This document shows positions 48,045 to 58,906 of a stretch of DNA of 64,000 bases, piece after piece. The notes below the pieces were generated by a model. That model did not search any database. It was not told the origin of the DNA and was given only the letters and a program-made list of their open reading frames with translations. How positions within the stretch are numbered: position 1 is the first letter of the stretch; the number at the start of each line of letters is the position of its first letter. A program made the position numbers and the translations under genes. Source of the DNA: Naganishia liquefaciens (lineage: Eukaryota; Basidiomycota; Tremellomycetes; Filobasidiales; Filobasidiaceae). The stretch covers positions 682,001 to 746,000 of the forward strand of contig BLZA01000009.1 of NCBI GenBank assembly GCA_013423385.1, given 5' to 3'.

Positions 48045-49930
48045 CTATTTGCGGCCTCTCGAACCTCCACGGCCTCCGCCACGGCCGCCTCCGCGTCCCC
48101 GACTCGATCCGCCCCTGCCCCCTCGACTGCCTGCGGATGATCCTCCACGAAACTTTTTGCGGGGCATCCCTCCTTCGTGCGTGTCATCGTCTCGATCAGC
48201 GTCGTCCCTGCCGCCGTAGTTCTCCCTTCCTCGCTTTCCGCCGTGACCCTTGGCTGCATTGTCCTTCATTTCCATCGCGGCTGCGCGGGACGCTTCGGCT
48301 ACTCGAGGCGCAAGAACGGCTAGAGCCTGCTTGTTCACGTCGAATGCATCCATCTTCTTGCCAATGACGCTTTCGATCCGCTGCAGCACTTCAACGTCGT
48401 ATTGGGTAACAAGAGATATCGCCTTTCCTGCACGACCTGCTCGAGCAGTACGACCGACTCGATGAATGTAATCCTTGGAATGGGTCGGCATATCGTAATT
48501 GATGACAAGATCGACTGCGGGAATGTCAAGACCACTACAGTAGAAACTCAAGGTCAGCTCGAACTGTCTAGATTGATGGGTCCCGCTGTCACGCACCGGG
48601 ATGCAACATCCGTTGCCACCAAGACTTGCCGCCTGCCGCTCTTGAACGCATTCAGCGCGGCCAGTCGCTGACTCTGACTCAGCTGGCCATGCAGCGGGAT
48701 CGCGGCGACTCCCAATATGCGGAACATTTCACTGATTCTCGCGGCATCGTTGACAGTACGCGTAAAGATGATCATCGATGATGAAGCCAGTTCGTTCACG
48801 AGGTATATCAGAGCGACTTCCTTGTTCTTTAGTGGAATGAGAACAAAGTATTGCTGCAAGGTAGAGACAGTGGAGTATCTATTACATATTTCAGTCACCC
48901 AGTTCAAGGAATGTGAAGCGATTACTCACTTGGTAGAAACCTCTACCCGGACCGGGTTATGCAAACTCGCACGTTGCAGCTTGGCAACCTTTGTTGTCAT
49001 CGTTGCGGAGAAGAGATACGTATTGCGCTCCTTGGGTATCACCTTCAGAATCTTGTCAAGAATGGGTCCGAAATCCAAATCGAGCAATCTATCGGCTTCG
49101 TCCATGACCTGAGAGGCGCTCCGTTAGAGCAGTGTCGTAAAAGCAAGAGAAAGACGTACCAGGTACTTGAGGTTACGCAGAGAGAAGCCCTTCGTGTTTT
49201 CCAGGTGATCCATCAATCGACCCGGTGTCGCAACGATAACATGCGGCCGCTTGCTGAGCGCGATAGCTTGCTGAGTCATTTCCATTCCACCGACAATCAC
49301 ACACGTCTTCAAGCCTATCGATCGACCCAATCCATTGAACTGATCGTGAATCTGATATGCAAGCTCTCGCGTTGGTGCCAAAACGAGCGAGAAGAAGGGC
49401 TGAGGATGTTCCCAAAGTGCTTGCAGGATGGGCAAAGCGAAAGCGACCGTTTTACCGGAACCGGTTTGAGCTAGACCGATAACGTCCTTGCCCTCCAGTG
49501 CATGCGGGATGGACTTCGCTTGAATGCCTGTTGGCTTGGAGTATCCAAGTTCGGTACATGCAGCACAAAGCTCGGGGCTGACACCAAGCTCTGCAAATGT
49601 TCGTGCCGTTTCTTCCTCCTCCTGTTCGGACTGCTGGCCTTCCGCCTCGGAATCGGCGCCTTCCTGGGATCCGTCGTCGTCGGAGCCCTCTTCTTGCTCC
49701 TCGTCTGTTCCGGTCTCCTCGTCTTCTGAGCCCTCTTCGACCTCTCCGTCACTGACGTCCTCGTCGTCTACCTCTGACCCTGTCTGGCCGTCGTCGCTCG
49801 CATCCTCCTCGGGGCTCGCAACCGGTTGAGATTTCTTTCCCTTTCGCGACGGATCTTGCTGCTTGCTTGTGGACCTCTTGTTGGTAGATGCTTGCCCGAG
49901 AGAGCGCGATAATATCGTGTTTTGCGCCAT
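48045..49930 (-). CDS. RRP3: DEAD-box RNA helicase Rrp3 (DDX47)
   Basis: Nucleolar helicase for early pre-rRNA cleavages toward 18S rRNA. Start [20 protein letters not shown], then an acidic domain of about 100 residues. Q motif [20 protein letters not shown] with [18 protein letters not shown]. Motif [21 protein letters not shown], Ia [16 protein letters not shown], Ib [54 protein letters not shown]. Then [60 protein letters not shown] and motif [22 protein letters not shown]. It ends in a Gly/Arg-rich tail ([18 protein letters not shown]), longer than in yeast Rrp3. [17 protein letters not shown] and [13 protein letters not shown] are typical of Rrp3. Four exons. Confidence 0.93.
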
Positions 49931-50404
49931 GGCGATACCTGAGCGTTATGCACTGATGTGGCCAACACTCTGCTGTATCCCCTCCGAATTCCACACCTCA
50001 TGTTTCAACTTTTGCCGTGCACCAGGTCGATCGAGGCCCACAAAGTAAATACAGTCACGTGGCGATCAATGCAGGGTCAGCCCGCCTTAGCTAATCATAG
50101 ATGGTCAACCAACCTGCGGATCCAAAGGTGGATGTTGCGTGCCAAACAGTTTCAGCATCGACTGGTACGTAATGGGATGGATGGCTGATGGCCGACAATA
50201 CGGGAGCCATTTCTCTCTATACATCAGCAAGAGAGACCTCATCCCATCCCGAGCAAATACACTGATGCCGTAGCATCAAGGGCGACACGGCAATCCTCAA
50301 TTACAACAACACCCTGGGTCACCCCTTTCCTCTGGATCCCGAGGGATCCCGAAATCAGGTAAAGCGACATCCCACACTCGACGCACCAGCGCAATCCAGG
50401 CATC
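49931..50404. promoter_or_regulatory. Divergent promoter RRP3 / NIMA kinase
   Basis: 474 bases between start codons on opposite strands. No gene and no strong motif seen. Confidence 0.5.
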
Positions 50405-53177
50405 ATGTCACGCGAACCACGCAAATCCCAGGGCTTGGGTGTAAACAGCTATGGAACGGTCGAAAAGCTAAAGGAGTACAAGATTATCAGCTGTATCGGC
50501 CAAGGAAGCTTTGGCGTGATCCACAAGGTGGAAAGATTGACCGACAAGACAGTCAGTGTGAGAGCCATTGACTGTTCTCAAATCCTGACACACGGCAATC
50601 GTCTAGGTATTCGCCATGAAACAGTTGGATTACTCGAAGATGAGCCCAAAGGATCGGCGACAGATGTTGCAGGAAGTGTGAGCACAAATTACTAAAGGCG
50701 GGAAGCTGTCGCTCAAAGCGCTTGACGTTACAGGAGCATCCTGGACTCTTTAAATCATCCAAATGTTGTCATGTTGTATGACAAGATTCTCGACAAAGAC
50801 GAGCAAAAGATTTACATCGTAATGGAGGTGAGTAGCTCTTGAATGTACAAGACCGAGTTTTAACGATTTGTATCAGTACTGCGGCGGGGGCGACCTAGGA
50901 CGAATCATTCTATCCCACAAACGTAGCGGCAAACCCATTCCGGAAAACACCATCTGGCAGTACTTTACACAGCTTGTCCTGGCGCTCCATCATTGCCATT
51001 GGCCGGAAGACCGAGAGAAACTTGCGAAAGATACAGCAACAGGGCTGTCATTGTTGGATGGAGGAGTTGGGGATGCAACAGTGAAACGCAGGGGGACGTC
51101 GTCTGCAGAAGGCGCAGGGCAGGTGTTGCATCGGGACTTGAAGCCTGAAAACAGTCAGTCTCCCGCTTTTGCTGACTGACTTAATTTCCTGAATACTCCT
51201 GTTTGATCTAGTATTCCTGAATGAGAAACAAGACATGCTGAAGCTGGGAGACTTTGGACTGAGCAAGAACCTCGGGGGGCAGATGTTTACGCAAACATAT
51301 GTCGGAGTAAGTCTTCTGCTCTCAAAACGCTGAAGGGCGAACTGACCGAGTTTATCGATACTCAGACGCCACTCTACATGCCGCCGGAGATTCTTCAAGA
51401 AAACCGATACGACACGAAGTCGGACATATGGAGTCTCGGATGCCTGATCTTTGAATTGTGCACCCTATCGTGAGCACCGTTTCTGGATTAAAGCACCGAC
51501 AACCGCTCACGTTTCATGCCCTTCACTTCAGATCGCCCTTTGCGAGCGCTCGCAGTCAACCGGAACTGATCACGATGGTCAATTCCGGACGAGTGCCCAG
51601 TATGCCGTCATATCTCTCTGCCAAGCTCAAGGAAACAGTACGATCAATGTTGACTCTGAATGTAAGTCATAACCCGACACACTGGAACAACGAGAATTTG
51701 ACCTCCGCGAAATAGGCTGCCAGGCGACCGTCAACTTCAGAATTGATGAAGATTTCCGAAGTAGATTTCCAAAGAAAGTTGATGAATCTGACAATCAGGT
51801 ATGACAGGCTGAGTCGTCGAGAATGGGACTGTGCCCTTATACTCAGCTTGATCTCGTAGGACGGAACACATTGCCGCATTCAAGCACCGTGTCGAGCTCC
51901 AGGCCAAAACCATATCTGCCAAAGAACAGAGCCTTCTCGAAAGAGAACGACGCGTGGAACAGAAAGAGCTTGCGGTCCGAGAGGCAGAGCTTCAGCTTTT
52001 CGAGCGTACTGAAGGGGTCCGTCAGCAATACGGCGACTTTCTCAAAAACCGATCAGCACTCGAGGCCGACAAGGTTACCTTTGAGCGGCAAAAGTACATA
52101 TGGGAGCGGGAAAAGGCGGCTTTGTTACAGAACTTGCAGACCCAAAAAACAGCGGCAGTGCCACCAGCAGAAACTTCAGCCGCGTCAAGAACAGGGCCCT
52201 GCGAAGGCGTCCCAGCTGTGTCGTCGGTGGAAACAAAGGAGAGTGCCGCATCAAACATGAGTGCCGATGAACGATCGGTCAGCCAAATGATTGGGGGTTC
52301 TCAAGAAGGAGCGATGGCATCGAGAAGTAGCCCCAGCTTATCAGCAACAGATTCGGGTGAGTAGATATGACGGCAGCGAGGACTCTACTGATTCTGGCAG
52401 CCGAATCTACAGAGTCGTCGTCCAGAAGGTCGTTCATACCGACGCGGCAAGCGCTGCAAGAACGCAGGTATGTATAGTCTGCGATATTGGCGTCCACCAT
52501 GCTGACATTGCCCTGGCAGCTATCCAAATACTTCTCTTGGTCACGGTCGAGCTCGACAGCCTATTGAAGCCGATACGCCATGCAAGATGCCTGGAAGCTA
52601 CAACCCGGCAGATATCAGCCGAATGCTGGTGGACTCGCCAGCATCGTCAAGAACGCCCCTGCGCAGGAAAGCCCAGACGCGGTCCATGGGAAATCTTCGC
52701 GAACAAGCCAAACTGGATGTGGAAAACATGCCGCCCTCTCCGGATGAAAGCGAAGATGGTGCTTCTCCTATGGATCAAGGCACGCCTTTCTCGGACAAAT
52801 TGAGTGGTCGCGCGAGCGTCAGCAGTCCCAGCGAATATCGATCACGTCTCGAAAAGGCCAATGAGAGGAAAATGGCAGAAGCTCGCGCTGAGCTAGCTCC
52901 ATTCAAGGCATCGATCCGCGCTCGCGCCAGCTCTACTGCAGCTACCCCAGCTCCCGTTTCGCGCTTGCCAACCTACACCTGGAGGGAGAACATGACGCCC
53001 GCCAAGTGGTCTCCGGATTCAGCAGGAGAGCTTCCCAGCCCCTTCCTCAAACCTCCGCCTCCGCCGATGCCGACTTTGACCAGAGCGAAGCTAGGAGGAG
53101 CAGGATCAGATCTGCGCCAACTGGCGTTCAGAAATGCCCAGGCAGCTATCATGGATGCTGCGCTCAATGGACAATAG
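50405..53177 (+). CDS. NIMA-family serine/threonine kinase (nimA / Kin3 / Fin1 type)
   Basis: Mitotic kinase family that governs chromosome condensation and spindle events. Start [20 protein letters not shown]. Glycine loop [24 protein letters not shown]-type lysine in [53 protein letters not shown]. An insert of about 35 residues precedes the catalytic loop [11 protein letters not shown], as in other fungal NIMA kinases. Then come [48 protein letters not shown] and [11 protein letters not shown]. After the kinase domain is a coiled coil ([40 protein letters not shown]). The tail is Ser/Pro-rich with [14 protein letters not shown] and ends [17 protein letters not shown]. About ten exons keep frame. 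Kinase first, coiled coil next and a long tail is the NIMA layout. Confidence 0.9.
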
Positions 53178-53892
53178 ATTTGCATTTCGCCCTCGCCCAG
53201 TCCCTCTCTAGTTTATGCGGTTGGGTCAAGGCGCATTGACGAAGGGAGCTGCACTATCTCAAGAACGACAGATTCGTCGACAAAGCCCATGGTCGACCGG
53301 TGTCTATACACGACAGGCTGACCGTTTGCTGATGGTCCTGGCATCGATTAATTAGCGATGGCCAATGGGATGTCGACATGCTCGGCAGCATTACATCTAC
53401 CAGGTTTGGTCCCCTCGATACGCATCATGATCGCGCATAGAAGCGAAACAGACTGGAACTATGCGAGTTTGGAGGATAAGAGGAGTTTGGCGATGTTTTA
53501 GCAATGCAGGCTGTGATAGACAGCTATCTTATCATATACTATTAATACCGTCGCACAGGGTAACTGCATCGTGTGGGTGAACCAAGCATGAGAAGCGCTC
53601 CATGGTGCACGCACAACGTGTGCCTCGTTCCGACTCGAGCGCACTAGAATATTCGGCTTGACTTGACATGGGTGAAAGCGCCAAGGAGAAAAGAGGCCCT
53701 TGCGTCTGAGCCTTGGTCGCAAATCAAAGTTGATCTTGGTCTCAGAACCAGCCCGACTTTATCTGCCTCCGGAAAGTGTTTTCGAGATCAGCTTGTGAAA
53801 GACGTCAGAAAGGCCACCGCCGTCGTTCCCCATGACGTCAGTTCGAACTTTGCGAGTCCTTTTGAAGCAGATGTGATGAAGTGCCCGCGACT

Positions 53893-54311
53893 ATGCCGGT
53901 CAACGAAAACGACGAGATCTTGGGATTGGTCTCGGCCGAGGCGGTGAGGCCAAAGAAGATTCGTCCCGGTGACGTTGCCCTGTTCCCGTCAGCGCGTCTT
54001 GTAAGCGATTCCTGCCTTGGGGCGCTTGGGTAAAGCTCAAGGTGCACCGCACCATATCTCCGGTGTCGGTCTTTGAACCCTCTGGAAGGAGATGCAGGAG
54101 GGAGACCCGACCCATGAATCTTTCCTCGGTGGCACACGATTCTCGCCTCTTTCCGTTCTCGTTTCGGCGGCCTCTGGCCGAAAGACGATTCAGCCTCAAT
54201 GGTATCCCATCACCTGATAATGACGTACGGTGCAGGCAGACTCCCGGCTCCTGTACTCGTGGGACGCCATGTGATCGTCGTCTAGGCAGCATCCTTTTCC
54301 CCGAGGCGTAG
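53893..54311 (+). CDS. Possible small gene, two exons, unknown
   Basis: ATG at 53893 opens MPVNENDEILGLVSAEAVRP and KKIRPGDVALFPSARL to 54000. A good donor GTAAGC and an acceptor at 54040-54041 join it in phase to VHRTISPVSVFEPSGRRCRR, ending SILFPEA at 54311. The product is about 125 residues, with a coding-like first exon and an Arg-rich second. No domain is recognised. It lies after the kinase gene in the same direction. Confidence 0.35.
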
Positions 54312-55199
54312 TCGCGTGTCAGATTGACCGCATATATCGATGGGTGGCGTAAACGATGGAGATTCGGGTATAGGAATGTATCAGAACTCGTCAGTCATCT
54401 CCGAAAGTTGCCGTGAAACAGCCACTCTGCACTGCTTTGTGCAGAATTATCGTTTCATTCATCCGCTCGAAAATCGCATTGCATCGTCATGCGAGAGACC
54501 TTTTTTTTTTGTGGGGGCATTTCGATGAGCAAATCGTGTGCAGTCATGTTCGGCCCCGGCCCCCCCCTCCTCTCCGTAGAAATCGCAAACCCGCGGTACC
54601 GGGGTCGGTTCAGGGTACCCCATAACTGACACAGGTCGCAATCGTGGCGGTCATACCTGGTAGGCTTCCGAATCCGTATGGAGGGTCTATCGGCACGCCC
54701 GAACACGAGCGCGAGTGCGAGCGTAGGAGTCGCCCGCGTGATCGCACGAGAAGGGCACATCTCTCTCGATGAATCACGCGCGCCGTCAAGCACGATCATT
54801 GGGTTTCAGCGAATCATGATCCGAGAACAAGGAGAATGCGCAAGAAAGTGGCTACAAACGCTTTCCCCCCGCCCCCACCCCCCGCGGTCCTGGGGCCGCC
54901 CAATGATCTCGCGCATCGACGTCTTGGACTGGGAGGATGACAGAGTCGCACTGGAAAGTCCTAGCGCGGTGGGACTCCCGGTGCTTGTAGTATGTGCCCA
55001 CATCGAGACACGATTCATGGCAGATCGACCATTGGATACAATCTATTGTAACATCTGTTGGGTTCGGTACCCCCGTCGTGATCAGGTGTTTCTTGGAATG
55101 CGATACAGTACGGAGCAAAGGGATTCCCCGGGATCGCGCTCGCCGAGGTATATTCCTAATAAGAGGGCGGGCCGGCCCCAGGCCCGATGGGCGGTTGTC

Positions 55200-55272
55200 T
55201 TTTTTTTCTTTTCTTTTCTTTTCTTTTCGTAAAGGGTGGTCGTGCGATGTGTGCGCGCGCGCGCGCGCGCGC
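55200..55272. repeat. Microsatellites (TTTTC)n and (GC)n
   Basis: A pyrimidine tract of repeated CTTTT units to about 55227, and about ten GC dinucleotides ending near 55272. Alternating GC of this length can adopt Z-DNA. Confidence 0.85.
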
Positions 55273-55300
55273 AATCACCTCGCTTCGTGCCTGTCGCTCG

Positions 55301-55564
55301 TCAACGGCTACCCCGCGCCCACGCATCAGCCCTCTCTCTGCATGGAAAACACCAAGGAAGACCGACCTGCACCTCCTCGTCCTCGTCCTCGTGGTCATCC
55401 ACCCTCCTCCACGCGGCGCCCGCCGCTTCTTCCTCGCGCGAGGAACGTGGACTCGCCCACAAGGGTGTCGACGTGCCGTTCCACTCGATGGTGAGGACGT
55501 TGCGGAGGGCGGCTGTGCGTCCAGTCGGGAGGAGGGACTTGAGTTTGCGTTTGATGGAGCCCAT
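55301..55564 (-). CDS. Possible small basic protein gene
   Basis: ATG at 55564 opens MGSIKRKLKSLLPTGRTAAL and RNVLTIEWNGTSTPLW, then a charged Glu/Asp/Arg stretch, ending at 55301; 87 residues. The N-terminus looks like a basic amphipathic helix. It is divergent from the gene at 55778. No family is known to me, and GC-rich sequence often stays open by chance, so confidence is low. Confidence 0.3.
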   Translation of the reverse strand: MGSIKRKLKSLLPTGRTAALRNVLTIEWNGTSTPLWASPRSSREEEAAGAAWRRVDDHEDEDEEVQVGLPWCFPCRERADAWARGSR

Positions 55565-55777
55565 TGTATGTGCCTGTGTAGTGGGATGCCGCTGTGGGGG
55601 GACAGGGCAGGGGAACACGGGAGAGGGGGGATGGCTGCCGATGAAACGTCCGGGGTGATTGATTAGTCATCATCGGAAGCGGGCGCACCCGCGTCGCCTG
55701 CCTCTTTGGGAGACAAGGAGACGCAAACGAGCACCGCTTGACGCTGACCGGGACCGTGACCGTACCCAGCCATATCC

Positions 55778-55888
55778 ATGCTCCGCGGCAAGAAGGATCC
55801 CCTCAGTGGACAGCACGTCCGTCCGATAGAGTCGCTCCCGGGAGCGGGAGAGAGACCCGCCGTGAGGACGTATCGCCCGAGTGAGTCC

Positions 55889-55939
<51 letters not shown>

Positions 55940-57860
55940 TCGCACGCTCGCACACCGCGCTGATCCCCTTTGCCCCTCGTCCCCTCGTCCCCTCGCAGGC
56001 GGCGCAGCACACAGCAAAGGCATCCTCGTCAACCCGGACACCAAATCCACCCTCGCCATCCCGCAACTGAATAACCGCAAGTTTCGGAAAGCGCATAAAG
56101 AGGCCAACGATGCAGCCGCCTTGGATCGCCTCTTGGCGCCGCAGTTTCAAAGCGGGGCCGTCGCGGCCGAGCGGCAGTCGTTTGATTACCATGTTGCCGG
56201 GGAACCGGGGCCGAGTCGGCTGACGGCGGCGGCGGTGGCGGCGAGGAGTGGGTCGATGCGGACGCATACGAGTGATGGGACGGGGGAAGGCTCCGCCGCC
56301 GCCGCCGCCGCCGCCCCGTCCGCGTCCGGGAGGAAGAGGCTCCTCAGTGGGCGAACAAGGCGCGGCCGCGGTGGGGACGAGACGTCCTCTTCCGGGGCGT
56401 ATCCCCACGCCAATGGCATTGGCATTGGCGACGCGGGCGAAGAACAATTGACGAGCAAGGCGCTGGGCGTGTACATTGACAAGCAAGGCCGATTGCACGA
56501 CAAGGAGTATGATCCATTCGAGACGGTTCGGTCCGTCAGTAGGAAAAAGTACGAGGCCAGGTCCGCGTTTGGTGCCGCGAGGGAGGATGACAGCGAGGCC
56601 GGGAGCGACGTCAGTAATAGTCTTGTCGGGCGCGAGAACCGGTATGGCGCGTATGCCTCCGCCGCCGCCGCCGCCGCCACGTATGGACGGGCCGCGTGGG
56701 GATACGGCGCGGGCGCGGGCGCGGGCTCCCGCGGGGCGTTCGAGACGAGGGACCGACAACATGTGCACGATATGCAGAGCCGCGTCGTGATCGGGGATGG
56801 AGCGCCCGCCGTCGACACGTCCTGGCGCGACGGAGACGAACACGAGGACCACGAGGACGCGATGAATCGGACCGTCTACAGCGAATACGATTCCGGTATT
56901 TCCGCGACGAGTCCCAAGCCCGGCCATGCCGCCGCCGCCGCCGCCGCCGTAGCCGCTTCGGCTCGACCCTCGGGACTCGGTGTGGACCGGTTCCAAGGCG
57001 CCGTGTCGAGCGCCGCGTCGTCATCCGGCAGTCGTGCGTCGCCGCATCCGAGCAGCAACAAGTCGCGCACCACCACCACCACCACCCCTCATCCCTCGGC
57101 ATCCGTCAAGACCCATGCTTCGCGGCTCGCACACCTCGAGGAACGCCCGCGATCATTGCTCTACCCGGCCACCCCGGCCCAGATCGCCGCCCAGCAGGAA
57201 AAAGCCAAAGCGAAACGGGGCGCCGGCGCGCGTGGTGGTGGCGCCGGTGGTGGTGGCTCAGACCCGAGCGCCGCGGACCCGGACCCAGACGTCGTGTTTA
57301 TCCCACCACCCTTGGCGCCGTTCCATCCGGCGTACCACCCGTCCGGACGCGCCTCGTCGTCATCCCGCGCGCCCTCGCTCGCCTCGGTCGAACGCGCCAT
57401 CTCGGGCCGCCGCGGCAGCTATCATTTCCACCACCACCGTCACGCCACCGGCGGCGCCGCCGCCGGCAATAGCGCGACGCTGCACAAACCGGCATCCACG
57501 GTATTTGCGAGTCATGAGATGAGTTATTTGCCGACCCGGTGGGCGCGCGGTGACCACGAGATCCGGACGGGCGAGGAGGCGATTGAAAAGTATCGGCCGC
57601 TCGAATGGCAGGGTAGTCAAAAGGCCGGCGTGTCGGGCAACGGCGAGCCGGATTGGACGTGAGTCGCGCGACGGGCGGTTCCGTTTCGCTCGCTCTCTGG
57701 TTTGCAAGCTAATCCCCCTTGCCCCCCGCCCCCCCTCGCGCGCAGACCATCGTGCATGGACACCATCAAGCGAAACTGGCACGAATTCAGCCTGTCGCTT
57801 CGGTTCGGCGCGCACAGGACCAAGAAAAAGCTCCAGCGAAAGGTCCAGAATGCCATGTGA
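55778..57860 (+). CDS. Unrecognised alanine-tract, low-complexity protein
   Basis: Not recognised. Three exons: 55778-55879, about 55999-57659, and from about 57747 to 57860; roughly 625 residues. Start MLRGKKDPLSGQHVRPIESL; after intron 1 SKGILVNPDTKSTLAIPQLN and NRKFRKAHKEANDAAALDRL, which look structured. A likely conserved block is ALGVYIDKQGRLHDKEYDPF with ETVRSVSRKKYEARSA. Three Ala tracts are coded by GCC repeats (near 56290, 56660 and 56930), with Gly, His and Thr runs. The end SCMDTIKRNWHEFSLSLRFG and AHRTKKKLQRKVQNAM is basic and helical. Intron 1 carries a CACG microsatellite. The gene is far richer in G+C than genes to its left. No membrane segment or signal peptide is seen. A polarity or scaffold role would be guesswork. 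Confidence 0.7.
55888..55950. repeat. (ACGC)n microsatellite in intron 1
   Basis: About a dozen CACG/ACGC tetranucleotide units, ending in a few variant CTCG units, wholly within the first intron of the 55778 gene, just after its donor. Confidence 0.9.
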
Positions 57861-58906
57861 GGAACAAAATGGTGTGTTTATCTTTTTGACGAATGCAGAG
57901 TCGTGCAGTGGGTTCTTGCGGGGCGTGGTATACGCGATGGATTACGGTCGGGCGGGTTGTATCTCTATGTAGCGACGTGACGTGGATCCATGTATCAAGT
58001 CTGTGTGAAACATCTCGGCAACCTTTCCCGTCCCCTCTCACGACCGATTTGACTGTCGATCGTGCCTTCCACGAGCCTGTCGTCACGGCACCAAGTTCAA
58101 GGGGATGATGGGCATTCGCGACCTTCTCGCTGTCCCGGGTCCAAAGTAGTCAGAGAGGACGGTGTATCAGGTAACATTGATGGATACCATACGCGCGCAA
58201 ACCAAATCACTTGAGGCGCTCTTCAGCGACGAGGTAGTCAGTCGGACATGGGTTTGGAGGATTAGCACGGGCACAACCCATTCTGCGGTGGCGGCTAGGA
58301 TAGAAAACGACACAGGGAGTAGTTGTTGTGCCTTCAAGGTCGTTCCCATCTCCTCGAGCGCGTTTCTAAAGGCTCAGGACAGGAAAGACGAGTTCATAGT
58401 CGTGTCGGGTTCAGCGCAAGCTTCATGTTCTTGTTGTTCACGTCGCTACCACACGACCATCGCATCACCCGTATTATGAATCTTCATGTGGCAGCGTTCG
58501 CTAAAATTCCGGGGCGACCATCGAAGCCATCCCAGCGAGCTCTTTGGGCTGTCCCGCTCGATTTCAATACTGTAAGCAGGCTTGTGAACAAGGGCCGTTC
58601 TTCCACCTCCGCAGTCAATCGTGGAGGAATCGTGAAGGAGGAGAATCCGGTCATGAAGAGGTAGGCGAAGGCACATTTGCTGTCACCAAAAAAAAATAAC
58701 GGGACGCACGCCCGTTAGCAAAGATGTCTCGAGTCGTAATCTCTTATTACCGAGTCTACCGACGGGAAACCAGAATCTACAATCCAATGCAAAGAGTCTC
58801 TATGTAACGCGGAACACTAACAAACTATAACACAACGAGGGGAGGTAGCCGAAAAATACCAAAGACCGAAACGAGAGACATGATGGGTGGGTGCGGCGAT
58901 GCAACA
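57861..58906. other. Intergenic between convergent genes
   Basis: About 1 kb between the stop of the alanine-tract gene and the ERG1 stop. Short frames only (up to about 110 codons), no domain; an A8 run near 58690. Confidence 0.55.

Larger units (their letters stand above)
53178..55777. other. Repeat-bearing intergenic stretch with weak gene candidates
   Basis: 2.6 kb. Two weak candidates are listed separately (53893-54311 plus, 55301-55564 minus). A 184-codon frame at 54678-55232 is open but has no domain and ends in a translated (CTTTT)n repeat. Simple repeats: C-rich run near 54866-54888, (TTTTC)n at about 55196-55227, (GC)n at about 55252-55272. Base composition becomes visibly GC-rich from here to about 61 kb. 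Confidence 0.55.

Noticed and set aside
54678-55232. 184-codon plus-strand frame
   Set aside because: No domain, GC-rich surroundings, and it ends in a translated (CTTTT)n tract; weak as a gene.
55803-56996. 397-codon minus-strand frame rich in Arg/Pro/Gly
   Set aside because: GC-rich antisense of the Ala-tract gene; open by composition and contains the translated microsatellite.
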